Origin: Balanoglossus misakiensis
Lineage: Eukaryota; Hemichordata
Direction of reading: 5' to 3'
NCBI GenBank assembly: GCA_040954595.2
Contig: CM082596.2
Coordinates: 8,060,001 to 8,124,000 of the forward strand
DNA: 64,000 bases
The position numbers were made by a program, and so were the translations under genes. The notes beneath the pieces are model-generated. The model saw only the letters and a list, made by a program, of their open reading frames with translations. It had not been told where the DNA came from and made no database searches. Of this stretch, positions 55,401 through 64,000 are shown piece after piece; position 1 is the stretch's first letter, and each line of letters starts with the position of its first letter.

Positions 55401-58400
55401 ATCTGAGCCCCTCCCCTGCCCTCCCCAATTACCTCTGTTTATCTCTGCCCCTCCTCTGACCCCCCCCCCCTACTATTAAAACCAGCATCAAAAGGCTTAA
55501 ACAGATCTCTGTTGACGCCATAAACGTCCCGCTGCACTGTGGGATACACAGAATAAATGGCACGACAGGGAAAAGTTGTTTCGAGTGAAAAACTGAGATG
55601 TATGGGCTGTCAGTGGCATTGACGCAAGACAATATGCAAAGTAACTGCCGGTTAGGGCTGGGGGCTATCATCACACACCTCACCGATTATAAACTCCTGT
55701 TACAAACATCATAAATATTTCGTCTTTATCAAACGTGCCCGTTTTGAATAAAAAACCTAAAGCAGCCTTTTGTGCTTTTCAGATATATATATTTTAAATC
55801 CCTCAGAAAGACATCCTGATTTTGATTCACAAATCTCTCCGCTTATACTATCAGTGTGGTAATGATTATTTACAGGGACAATCTTTTCTGGTCTATTACA
55901 GAAATTTTGCTCATCACTTACTTGCTAAAATCTAAACTACCATTATGTCACTTGACGAGTCAATGTTTCGTTATTCAGTACATTATTTTGAAATCAGACA
56001 TTGAAATATTTCATTTTTGATACAGGGTCATGTATTTAAGGAGACACAGGACTGGTGTGTACATTTTCTTTGAAAGACCATAAATACACATTATGTGGTA
56101 TGTTTAATATTTAGAAAATAAACAGCGTTATAATGTGACAAATGGGTTTATTTTATTTTGACATATTTGCCTGTCATGTATTTTGTGACCGCAACATTTA
56201 CATCAGTCTTGCTTTCACAGTTATGAAGACACAACACATCACCATCAGACATAAAACAGAGATATATTTGCGGAGCTTTACATAAATACCAGGAACATCT
56301 TCTATTTGATGTTTACACAAATGATTAATTAGCTGTGCTGTTCGGGGTCAGAGGTCACAACCTTCAGCACCTCATTAGTATTCCGCATGCATATTTACAA
56401 AACACGGCAACTTGCTGCCGCTTGATTAATATTGCAGAGTCCACACCGCGGTTACAGCAATGATGAATATAACTCGCGTTCTGCTCTGTGCTGCTTGTAA
56501 TTATCACAGTGGAATATCAATCTAATTAAAGCCCCAATAGCTGCCATTTTGTTTTTACAATATTTTCATGATTTTACTTTTGACCTTTATAGAATTACCA
56601 TTTCAAAATTCAGATTTACCATTTCAGAATTACCATTTCAAAATTCAGATTTACCATTTCAGAATTACCATTTCAAAATTCAGATTTACCATTTCAAAAT
56701 ACATATTGGGATCTTACTAAGCTAAATATATCTATATATATATATATTAGTTGTGTGAAATAGCAAACAGCTGTAACTCTGAATGAGAATTACAAAGTAA
56801 ATAGAGCATACCTTAGCTTTTTCTAGCTGTACCCTCGCTTGCCTCTCTGTTTCCCTTTTAAGGGCTTCCCTTTCTTCATCTAGAGAGAGGTCGGAATCAG
56901 ACGGCCGGCCATAGTTAGAGTCTTCGGATCCCTGTGAATAAACAATAAACAGTTGCTTGTTGTTATTGATGTTGTTGTACAAAGTAAACAAATCAAAACT
57001 CCTGACCAGTGCAAGTGAGAGATGTTGAAGGCCAGTAAAAAACATCCGACATTATCATTGGTTGCTCTTGTATGCAAAATAGCCTTATTTGCATATTGGA
57101 TGTAAATATGTATCACACAAGCAAATCACAGAATATTGAAACACTTCTAATTATACACACCCACCCAAACCCACCCCCATTATGCCATGTATTATACATT
57201 TCCCAGTATGACATAAAGATGGCTATTGTGAAATTAAGTTTTCATTTTGTGCAACACACACCCATACCCTCAAAACACTCAATTGCGTCCACCAGTTCAA
57301 AAAGGTTATGAATCTAATCCTTTTTCCGACACCATCCAATACAAGGAACAAAGCCTTCACACAGAAAGTATAACATTATTTTCCCTTTGCACAAAAAGGG
57401 CAAACAAATAAAACCCCACATTCCCCCATGTACAGAAACAGTATTCCCATGTACCACAACATACATGTCAATTCTATGCAAACGTGTCCAAAATCGGACA
57501 GTATCACTTAATGACCAGCACACATCAGACTTATGTGCACACATAAATCACGAGGACTTGCCTGTCATAATTTCAATCTATAACCAAAGTCAATTAACTC
57601 ATCCTACTTCATGTACATTTACTCTTACTCTTCCCAATATATTTGTATTCCAGCACAGTGACACTTGTCATGATCTGACCACAGTGATCACGCCAGGTAT
57701 AAGATCGTAATTAGATTTCACAATTTGCACCTTATCAAATGTAGGCTTCACGTGAATTTTTAAACATCAAACTGTTTTATTGAGTTGATCTCCACTTTCA
57801 ATGCATTTTTAAATCATTAACTCTGCAGTACCTCTTTTACAGATTTTATCCCTTTTGACACATAATGGCCATTACCACAAAATTTCACATATGTTTCCAC
57901 CAAATACAGATTGGTTGATACACCAGACATTCCTGAGATATACACACACAATTTCAACCCCATGGGAACTGCAGAATGACACAACATTTGAATAGTGTAC
58001 AAACAAACCACTTACTGGCCCTGACCATTTCCAAGCCAGGGTGACAGAGGACGATTCGAGACCTTCAGGGAAAAAACTCTTGAGGGAAAACTTCACCACT
58101 TTGATGTCACAGATATCACATCATTTGCTGCCATGTGAAAATCAGTTTAATTTCTGACCGAATTACAAATCTTAAAGTACGGGTATAATGTCCACGTCTT
58201 TGCTTGGTTAACATAGCATCAAACATGCTCTCCAGTTGTATTTTTAAAAAGTCCATTGTGGACTGATACGATCAAGTCACAAATAATTCATAGGTTGTCT
58301 CTTTGAGGGAACAATTATGCATGTTAAGCTGACGGAGTCAGACGCTGACGGCACTTGTGGTGGGTGATCAGCGGGAAAAGAAAACGCCTGCCACTTTCGA

Positions 58401-58540
58401 TGTCACGGGTCTTTTCTCGCCAACCACAAGGAACTTACCCTCAACAACCGCCTGAACCGACGGCCGAGCTGCTTGCGAAGGCCGCGGTAGTGAGCGTGGC
58501 TCTTGTCGCCGCTTCGCGAGTGTTTGGTCAGAATACTCAT
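45483..58540 (-). CDS. CACNB: Voltage-gated calcium channel beta subunit (CACNB)
   Basis: Eleven coding exons on the complement: 58540-58439, 56931-56812, 53884-53762, 53367-53231, 51122-50911, 49546-49434, 48916-48777, 48317-48205, 47580-47429, 47028-46933 and 46442-45483. All are in phase and give 755 aa. Order: variable N-terminus (1-34), SRPSDSD-like block ([16 protein letters not shown], 44-59), SH3 (about 75-150), flexible HOOK (about 150-265), guanylate-kinase-like domain (about 275-470), charged tail (471-755). The GK part holds [60 protein letters not shown] and [20 protein letters not shown], nearly identical to vertebrate beta subunits. The protein binds the channel alpha-1 I-II loop and promotes surface expression and gating. 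Invertebrates usually have one such gene. The first exon given is one of probably several alternative starts. Confidence 0.95.
46933..48916 (-). CDS. CACNB: CACNB guanylate-kinase-like domain exons (four exons)
   Basis: Exons 48916-48777, 48317-48205, 47580-47429 and 47028-46933 encode the core of the GK-like domain, from [10 protein letters not shown] to DKLAQCSP. This fold has lost kinase activity in the family and instead forms the hydrophobic pocket for the alpha-1 AID helix. Residues around [40 protein letters not shown] and [20 protein letters not shown] match vertebrate sequences almost one to one. I see no disabling change. Confidence 0.95.
47739..47758. repeat. Run of 20 cytosines
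   Basis: A homopolymer C tract in the CACNB intron between exons 48205 and 47580. Its length is likely to be unstable and prone to sequencing error. Confidence 0.9.
48017..48115 (-). repeat. Truncated copy of the TTAA-flanked MITE family
   Basis: On the complement, from TTAA at 48112-48115, the sequence follows the left part of the 22713-23022 element: AGCTCGTCTCACACGCATGT, then the GTAGCCGCTGGTTACAGA block, GTCAATCCCATAAGGCA and GCTCTG. It breaks off at about 48017. It lies about 90 nt beyond the donor of CACNB exon 48317-48205. Confidence 0.72.
48641..48730 (-). repeat. AACCCTTTCACC family, copy 7 (inverted, eroded)
   Basis: Recognisable by ACCACCGTGGTTTCAATAGT, AATTGTTTTCTCCACTAAAG, TTAGACATCCAGAGAGG and GGCGTGAAGG. 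It is in the CACNB intron next to exon 48777-48916. Confidence 0.65.
49004..49303 (+). repeat. Interspersed repeat, about 290 bp (copy B)
   Basis: Second copy of the repeat at 32198-32494, with the same ordered words (AAGTGATAAAAATCTCATAT, AATTTCAAGA, AATTATGTGATTTGACCCCT). It lies in the CACNB intron between exons 49434 and 48916. Confidence 0.6.
50468..50502 (+). repeat. Solo end of the 'AAAACACTTTATTTTCGCGAG' MITE
   Basis: Only the left end (CTGTAAAACACTTTATTTTT, then CGCGAGTTGAAA) is present before unrelated sequence begins. It is a truncated copy in the CACNB intron between exons 50911 and 49546. Confidence 0.75.
50911..51122 (-). CDS. CACNB: CACNB HOOK-region exon
   Basis: The exon (phase 2 in, phase 1 out) encodes a Ser-rich linker, [20 protein letters not shown] to GSTPPTP. 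It ends in the TPPTP-G junction that vertebrate beta subunits also have before the next HOOK exon. This region is the usual place for alternative splicing. Its acceptor (CACTCGCAG) has a weak pyrimidine tract, so exon skipping or a mutually exclusive partner in 51.2-53.2 kb is possible, though I did not find one. Confidence 0.85.
52712..52806 (+). repeat. AACCCTTTCACC family, copy 8
   Basis: Begins TAACCCTTTCACCCCCAGTT and has AGGTCCAACTTTACTTTAGA and ACCGAACCATTGCGGTGAAA, ending CAGGGTTAA. It lies in the CACNB intron between exons 53231 and 51122. Confidence 0.75.
52947..53140 (+). mobile_element. MITE related to the TACTGTA family
   Basis: The left end is TACTGTAGAATACTTAATTT and the right end is AATAAAGTATTCCACAGTA, a clear inverted pair of about 20 bp with TA at each end. 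The interior repeats the words ATTTTCACTA and AGTGAAAATAAAA in opposite orientation. It lies about 90 nt beyond the donor of CACNB SH3 exon 53367-53231. Confidence 0.7.
53231..53884 (-). CDS. CACNB: CACNB SH3-domain exons (53884-53762 and 53367-53231)
   Basis: The first exon encodes [20 protein letters not shown], a short linker, and [18 protein letters not shown]. The second encodes [20 protein letters not shown] and then [14 protein letters not shown], the standard SH3 core of calcium-channel beta subunits. The intron falls at the same place as in vertebrates (after HIKE), and WW plus IPSP are conserved. The splice exit is phase 2, giving Asn and joining to the SSSSK...RKSTSS HOOK exon, similar to the vertebrate GNSSSSLGD block. 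Confidence 0.95.
53438..53526. repeat. CT-rich low-complexity tract
   Basis: Pyrimidine-only run (CTCT, CCCTCC and CTTTCTCTCT units) upstream, in the sense of CACNB, of exon 53367-53231. It could lengthen the polypyrimidine context of that intron. The Arg/Glu ORFs opposite are artefacts. Confidence 0.9.
56592..56697. repeat. 35-bp tandem repeat, three copies
   Basis: The unit GAATTACCATTTCAAAATTC then AGATTTACCATTTCA begins at 56592, 56627 and 56662. Each unit has two half-units sharing TTACCATTTCA. It lies in the CACNB sequence about 115 nt beyond the donor of exon 56931-56812. Confidence 0.85.
58439..58540 (-). CDS. CACNB: CACNB first coding exon (one N-terminal variant)
   Basis: The ATG at 58540 has A at -3 and begins [20 protein letters not shown], then a basic stretch ending RRLLR. 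The donor is AGG then GTAAGT. Phase 0 joins directly to [12 protein letters not shown] in the next exon, where vertebrate genes read GSADSYTSRPSDSD. An in-frame ATG further upstream (about 58620, MSGGGLRDG) could lengthen it but has a poor start context. An overlapping frame from 58571 is out of phase with exon 2. Vertebrate beta genes use alternative first exons here, so others may lie in 58.6-64 kb or beyond. Confidence 0.72.
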
Positions 58541-61500
58541 CTTGCCGACAATTCGCAGCAAAGCGAGACATCTATCCGAGAAGCCGAGGAGAATGCCATC
58601 TCGTAGACCGCCGCCGCTCATGCAGTGGATATAGACGTGAAAAACTGAACAGTCACCAACTGCATACATAACCAACAACTACGTGAGGAGACTTAAACAT
58701 GAAGTTGGCCTGTCTCTCTAGTTAGCATTAAAACGACATCAAATATTTATTACCCCAAGGCATCTCATTTTCAACGTCATTTCCATATTAATCATTACCT
58801 TATTCTGTAACACCTGCTTTATGAGGTTTTATTACAATTTCTTAATATTTTTTACTACCCAAAATGTGGTATACATAATTTGCAAGGTCAAAAGACTGCA
58901 AATGTGAGAAAATTTTTCCTTATTTCCTATTATCATTAATTTTCTTCTTAAAGCAGGGCATATTAATAATTACATTGTACATATGTAAAATCTACAGAAA
59001 ATAAAAGTATTTTTAAAAACCTGGTTTAATATTAATTTTAGCTAAGTGTGATTTAAGTCGATTTTGATGTCAGATTATTCGCGGGTTTGAACATGAATTT
59101 GCTTCGATGGAAGGAAACTGTACATGCTCACTTGAATTGTTTGTATACAAACTGATCACCTTCCATTTTTGCCTTGGCATCTATATAGTTAATTCATCAT
59201 GTCTCACTGAAAACAGAAAACATGGAATTGCTCTTTTTGAAATGTAAAGGCAGTTGACAGATGGCAGTGGTACGAACAGCATCAGTAACGGCCGATTCCA
59301 ATTTCAATATGTGTATCCAATCGCCTCGATTCAACGCAACCAACCGTAACCCACATTCATCTCAGAAGACAGGATGTATTTCCGTTCTCTGTTTCCCTAC
59401 AACCTCAAATTATTGCTTTTTCGCCGTTCTCCTAAATTGCAAGGCCATGAACAGGGACCTTGAACTTGACTGTTGCTGAACCTCAAAATATTGATGACCT
59501 TTTTTTTCGGCACTTGCGTAGTCATATAAACATGCAATCACATGAAAGTGGCCTTGCGTGATCAATACCATGAGTGTGTGTCTCGCAAATCGGTTGTGTG
59601 CCTTCAAACGTGAATACTGTGTGCGTCTTATGCAGACACGCATCGGGTAAAATATGAACACGCACCCCACAACCAAAACCCATACTCTTTATGACACGTT
59701 GGAAAGAGTCAGTTACCATGGTAATAACAGAATATCCTGAACGAATTTCAATAAAAGACACCCCAGACTATAGTTCCATCTTTGTTGACTGACTGACATA
59801 TCAGCTGATCACCAGTTTATGGGTAACCATGACATATTAAGCTGATCAACAATGAATACAATGCATGTATTATCAGTTGATTAATTGTTGATGTTCATAA
59901 GCTGATCCCACGCCATCAGCAAATCCACGTCATCAAGAAATCCACGCAATCAGTTAATCGACATCATTAACTAATCTTCATCACTACCTAAGCCAAATGT
60001 GCCAATTTGTAGTCACCCGATACAAACAACAACATTCAACTGAGTGATTCAATTTTGCTATCTTCACCGAAGTGGATGCCTCATTATCTATGTCCCTGTT
60101 TCATTTCTTGTTTATTCCAAACAGCAACACAAACAAACACAACACTCCCAACTCTACCAAGATTCCCATGTCAAACCAGACAGGTCCGGGAGATCTGGTT
60201 CTATCAAAAGCACACAAGAGTCTAGATTGATGATAAAGGCACAAAATTCTAGACCAGCAGTTTACAGTCAACTGTCAGTCATTTTCACTTCCTAAAAGGT
60301 TATTATATCTCAACAACCTTGGCCCTGTCTTTCGACATAAAACATCACCTGAAACGCTTGAGTACATGCGTGAACAAGACAGTGAGCAGGTCAAGTGAAG
60401 GTTGCAGTATTTTGCAAAATGAGTGACAATACCCATTGCTTGCACATTTCACAACCTATTGCAGCACTATCACGTTCAGATGATTCAACTCTTAATGCAG
60501 ACACACAGTTTTGAAACGTGACCGGATCGCTTTCACTGACGCAGTCGTCAGGTTCAAAGGTCAATCTCAACCTAGCTAGCTGATAGCCATGGGGACCTAA
60601 GGTCGTGTCAGTAACTCCTGAGCTTCCCAAAGCATCTTGGGATAGTACATATATCATGATGGACCTTTAATTTTTTTTGTTTCACTTGAAAACTACGTCC
60701 ATTTTTACTAATAATTACAAAAGAAGTTCCTCAACCAAATGAAATGTAAAAGCCGCCAGGAAAATGATATCTTTTTTAAAAACACAAAACAATATTCATT
60801 TCACAATGCTATAATACAGCTTTCTATTATTTGTTTGAAAAAAGCCTGATGGTTAAGCAATGTTAAAACCAGCATGTGAAATTCAATAATTATATTGGTT
60901 TTAGTGGAAAGGAAAAAAATTTGCACAATTATACTGGTTCATCCAGGTGCGGTGCCCTATTGAATTACTCTATGTATGTATCTACCCTCATATTTCCAAG
61001 GAAATAGCTATTCTGAGAACAGGCTGTTCCATTCTGTTCTGGGTGGGGGCAGCATATACCATAAGCAAATACCAAATGTCATGATGATTACAATGTATAT
61101 TCACCTGATGTCATGGCGATTTAATTCACATCTTCATACTAAATGAACAGTTTGACGTTACTGTTTAGAAAAATACTTTTTTTTCTTTAAAAATGACATA
61201 AAAATTACAAAAAATTCTACAAGCTGACACAATAGGTAAATTTGTCAGCGCACGATCATGAAAGTCCACAGAGACTATTTCTAGTATGTCTGTCATCAAG
61301 AAAGCAGTCAACCTTTCTGATCATGTTGATTCACGAGTAAATATTTCCGTGGATAAAAATTCACTACAGGTGGAGGAAGGGACGCTTAGAGATGGTTGTT
61401 AGGTCGCGCGGCAACTGCGTCTCGTCATACGGGTGGCTCCTCTACCCCGGTGCATGCAAAACAACCTATTTATAGCTGACTATTTACGTAAATGCACGGC

Positions 61501-64000
61501 CTATGAGACTGAGACACCAGGGGGCCCGACAACAGGTATTTCTGTCCGCCATTTTCTCCCTCACTGGTTCTTTACCAGCGCAAGCACACACACTGGACTT
61601 TAAAATGTCTCCCATTTCTTGCCTCAATACGTCAAAACTTCAAGATGATTAATATTTCGCTTTACTTCTGCCCGAATTTTACTGAAAACCAATTTCTTGT
61701 CCTCATTATTCCTGGCAAAGCATTTATTTTCCACAGACGTGTCTTTTCTGTATTGACAAACACTACATCTTCAGTTGGCTGCAGATTTTGAAGGTCGCTT
61801 TTTGGAATATTTTTGTTATCTCAGTTTTTATTCAAATTAGCAGTAATTATTGTTATTTGGATAAATAATAATAAATTCACAAGCAAACAATGCCTCAGAT
61901 ATAATTCTAATCATGAACATAGACCCTGTTGTATATTTTTAAATGGTCATGTCCTGTAAAAGGGATACTCAATCTTTTTACATCGTACATGTAGCTCAGT
62001 TGTCTGATAAACACAATCCAGTAAGAAAAAGATTTTTCATTCAATTGTGCTTGACCTCAATATTTCTCCAACGCCCTCTATGGCCAGACTGCAAAGAATC
62101 ATGTGATCACAAATGGTGGTTATTTACATATTCCTATGGTATTATGTATCTTATTCACATAAATTACATGTATGTTGATTAAAAAGGTTATAATTAAAAT
62201 CATCAGTTATCCCTGCAGTTTATTCAGTGGATCAACACAGTCTTTTTCGGGCCTTAAAAGTTATTACCTGTTTTTCTATTTGTTCACTATAAACATGATC
62301 CCCCATCAATGCTAATATTTTGGTTAATTTCCCAACTTTTAATTATTCTACATTCCAATTTGAAAGCATACAATAATATTAAAGCACAAAATGTAACCAG
62401 TTTTTGCATATATGGTAAAAAAAAATTATGGACTGGGGCCATCAGCAGAAAGCAGTGGATATATTTTGTTGATATACAAACCACATACAGTTGACTGATG
62501 TTTTTTTCCAACAGCCCATCTATAGTGTATTACAATAGTTATTTGCTTGAATAACACAAAGCAGTACAAAACACAAAAGATGAAACACACTCTCCTATTG
62601 GACAAGGTCATTCCAAGCAAGGACTTAATGATCAATTACACGTCGGCTAGCTTATGATCTGTGATTAATAGTAGTTATGCCCGGCAAATTATTGGTTAGA
62701 AACATGATACTGGCAGATGGGTATACAAAAAGCAAAGCATGCATGCATGCATCAAAATCGTGAAAGATGAGAGATTTATATGAACAATTGTGATATCATT
62801 CATAATGATGCATACCAGTTACCGCATACATTTATGTCAATGGGTTTCATTATGTAATGTTAAAAACAAATTAATAACTGCATTCAAGCTCCAATGAAAT
62901 TCAAGTAAGGCCGGTAATCTAAAAGCCCTAACCCTAAACCCACGAAACACAGCACATTGTGTCTGCGCATGTCAGGAAACTTTAAACTAAACCATGTTAA
63001 CATGCCAGATGCACAAAAGTTATGAAACTAAATTTTGTGAAGAGAAAGACACTTTGTTGGAAAATGTAAACACTGAATTAACACACTATTCTAGCTGTCT
63101 TAAAACGTTAAATCACAGACAGAGACACCAAAAAGTTCTTCACTTTTAACAAAATGTTAATATCTTGACTACAACACACCATTAAGGTGCCCAGTAAAAG
63201 TTTCCTGTCATGCATGCATGGAAGTTAGTGTGTCATCGGATCTATCTAGTACAAACAGGCAGCCTGAGAGAATAACCTAACAACCGGACAAATTAATCCG
63301 GTCGGAATTAACAGAACGAAGTTAAACATTTCTATTGATCTGCTTGCTTGCTTTAAAACTCATCCCGCACTATCCAAATCAATAATCCATTTTCCACGGC
63401 TTTGAGATCTCTCTTTTCGAGTCAATATTTCTGTACAACAGCAAATCAAACGGGTGTGTATCAATTAGTGTAATCACATGACCAGTCAAAGGTTAATCAC
63501 GCTTCAGTTGACAGCCAGTTTCTCGGCAACATAAACTTCATCTGTACGTAACTGCAAACCCACAACATCATGCACCCCTTGGCAAATGAACCAAACCACT
63601 TCACAGAAAATCCATGCCTATTCTGATTTGCAGTCTAAGATATAATGCCATTTTAATCTTGCATGATAACTTTTCACAAATATTACATTTTTTCATGTGA
63701 AAATGGTTTAAATACCTATGTTTTTAACCTGGGAATAAGAGATGCTAACTACCATATTAGTGTTTGTTTCACTCTGTGTAAGGTTTCGACCAACTACACC
63801 GTTCCCATAAAACCTGGAACATTAAGCATCATGTAGCCTGCGGCATCTGTTTTTTGCAATTTTTGAGCAATCGTCAAAATATTTCTATTTAATATTTCAA
63901 GGAATCATTTCATTTGCACTGTATAGGAAAATCACTGCAAATAATGATGTGTATAAAAGTAAAACATGAAGGCAGACATTTGTTGGTAAATTTACGCAAA
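58541..64000. other. Upstream region of CACNB, no recognised gene
   Basis: I found no conserved exon on either strand. The region holds a cluster of ATCAGCTGATCA-like palindromes (59800-59975) and a GC-richer block with several transcription-factor words at 61370-61570. Alternative CACNB first exons or the promoter may lie here. Confidence 0.55.
61370..61570. promoter_or_regulatory. Candidate regulatory block upstream of CACNB (MEF2, TTACGTAA, CTCF-like words)
   Basis: In a GC-richer patch (AGGTCGCGCGGCAACTGCG) are CTATTTATAG (61466-61475, a perfect MEF2 site), TTACGTAA (61484-61491, a PAR-bZIP/CREB-like palindrome), ACACCAGGGGGCCCG (61514-61528, close to the vertebrate CTCF core), and CCGCCATTTTC (YY1-like, inverse). 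Motif clustering is seen directly; function is inference. Confidence 0.4.

Noticed and set aside
58368-58571. Alternative CACNB start ([14 protein letters not shown]...) in another frame
   Set aside because: Its donor phase does not match exon 56931-56812, so it would frameshift the conserved [12 protein letters not shown] block.
1-64000. CRISPR arrays, bacterial operons, rRNA genes, autonomous transposase or reverse-transcriptase genes
   Set aside because: None found. Direct repeats are microsatellites or MITEs, and no frame carries transposase or reverse-transcriptase motifs.

Overview
The window is from a non-vertebrate animal nuclear genome. It is AT-rich by eye, its genes are split by many introns with GT-AG (and one apparent GC-AG) borders, and the space between exons is full of short inverted-repeat transposon relics and microsatellites. 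The proteins align closely with vertebrate orthologues. An invertebrate deuterostome (hemichordate, echinoderm or lancelet type) is my best guess, but the sequence alone does not settle the phylum.

Four genes can be rebuilt exon by exon with consistent splice phases. (1) 1-12919, minus: a very large ITPRID/KRAP-family gene (ITPRID1, ITPRID2/SSFA2, TESPA1), with the IP3-receptor-binding KRAP domain and a C-terminal coiled-coil region; its last part runs off the left edge. (2) 31311-34177, minus: VPS25, the ESCRT-II winged-helix subunit, complete in six coding exons (174 aa). (3) 35627-37767, plus: UBE2F, the NEDD8-conjugating E2, complete in five coding exons (183 aa). (4) 45483-58540, minus: the beta subunit of voltage-gated calcium channels (CACNB), complete in eleven coding exons (755 aa), with SH3, HOOK and guanylate-kinase-like modules and a long Arg/Asp-rich tail.

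VPS25 and UBE2F are head to head with about 1.45 kb between their start codons, so they may share a promoter region. ITPRID (endoplasmic-reticulum calcium release) and CACNB (plasma-membrane calcium entry) are both calcium-signalling genes, but nothing here shows that they are co-regulated. There are no operons or bacterial-type genes.

The spaces between genes (about 12.96-31.3 kb, 37.8-45.4 kb and 58.6-64 kb) contain no recognisable conserved protein. They hold several non-autonomous transposon families: a TA-flanked 'AAAACACTTTATTTTCGCGAG' family, a TA-flanked 'CAGTCGAACCTGTCTATAG' family, two TTAA-flanked families, an 854-bp element with roughly 32-bp terminal inverted repeats and a 7-bp target duplication, an 85-100-bp palindromic family with at least eight copies, and simple repeats. 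I found no convincing new multi-gene system. The items most worth checking are the apparent GC-AG intron, two copies of one MITE just downstream of 5' splice sites of the same gene, a possible short zinc-finger gene at about 30.1 kb, the CACNB tail, and candidate regulatory blocks in and upstream of CACNB.
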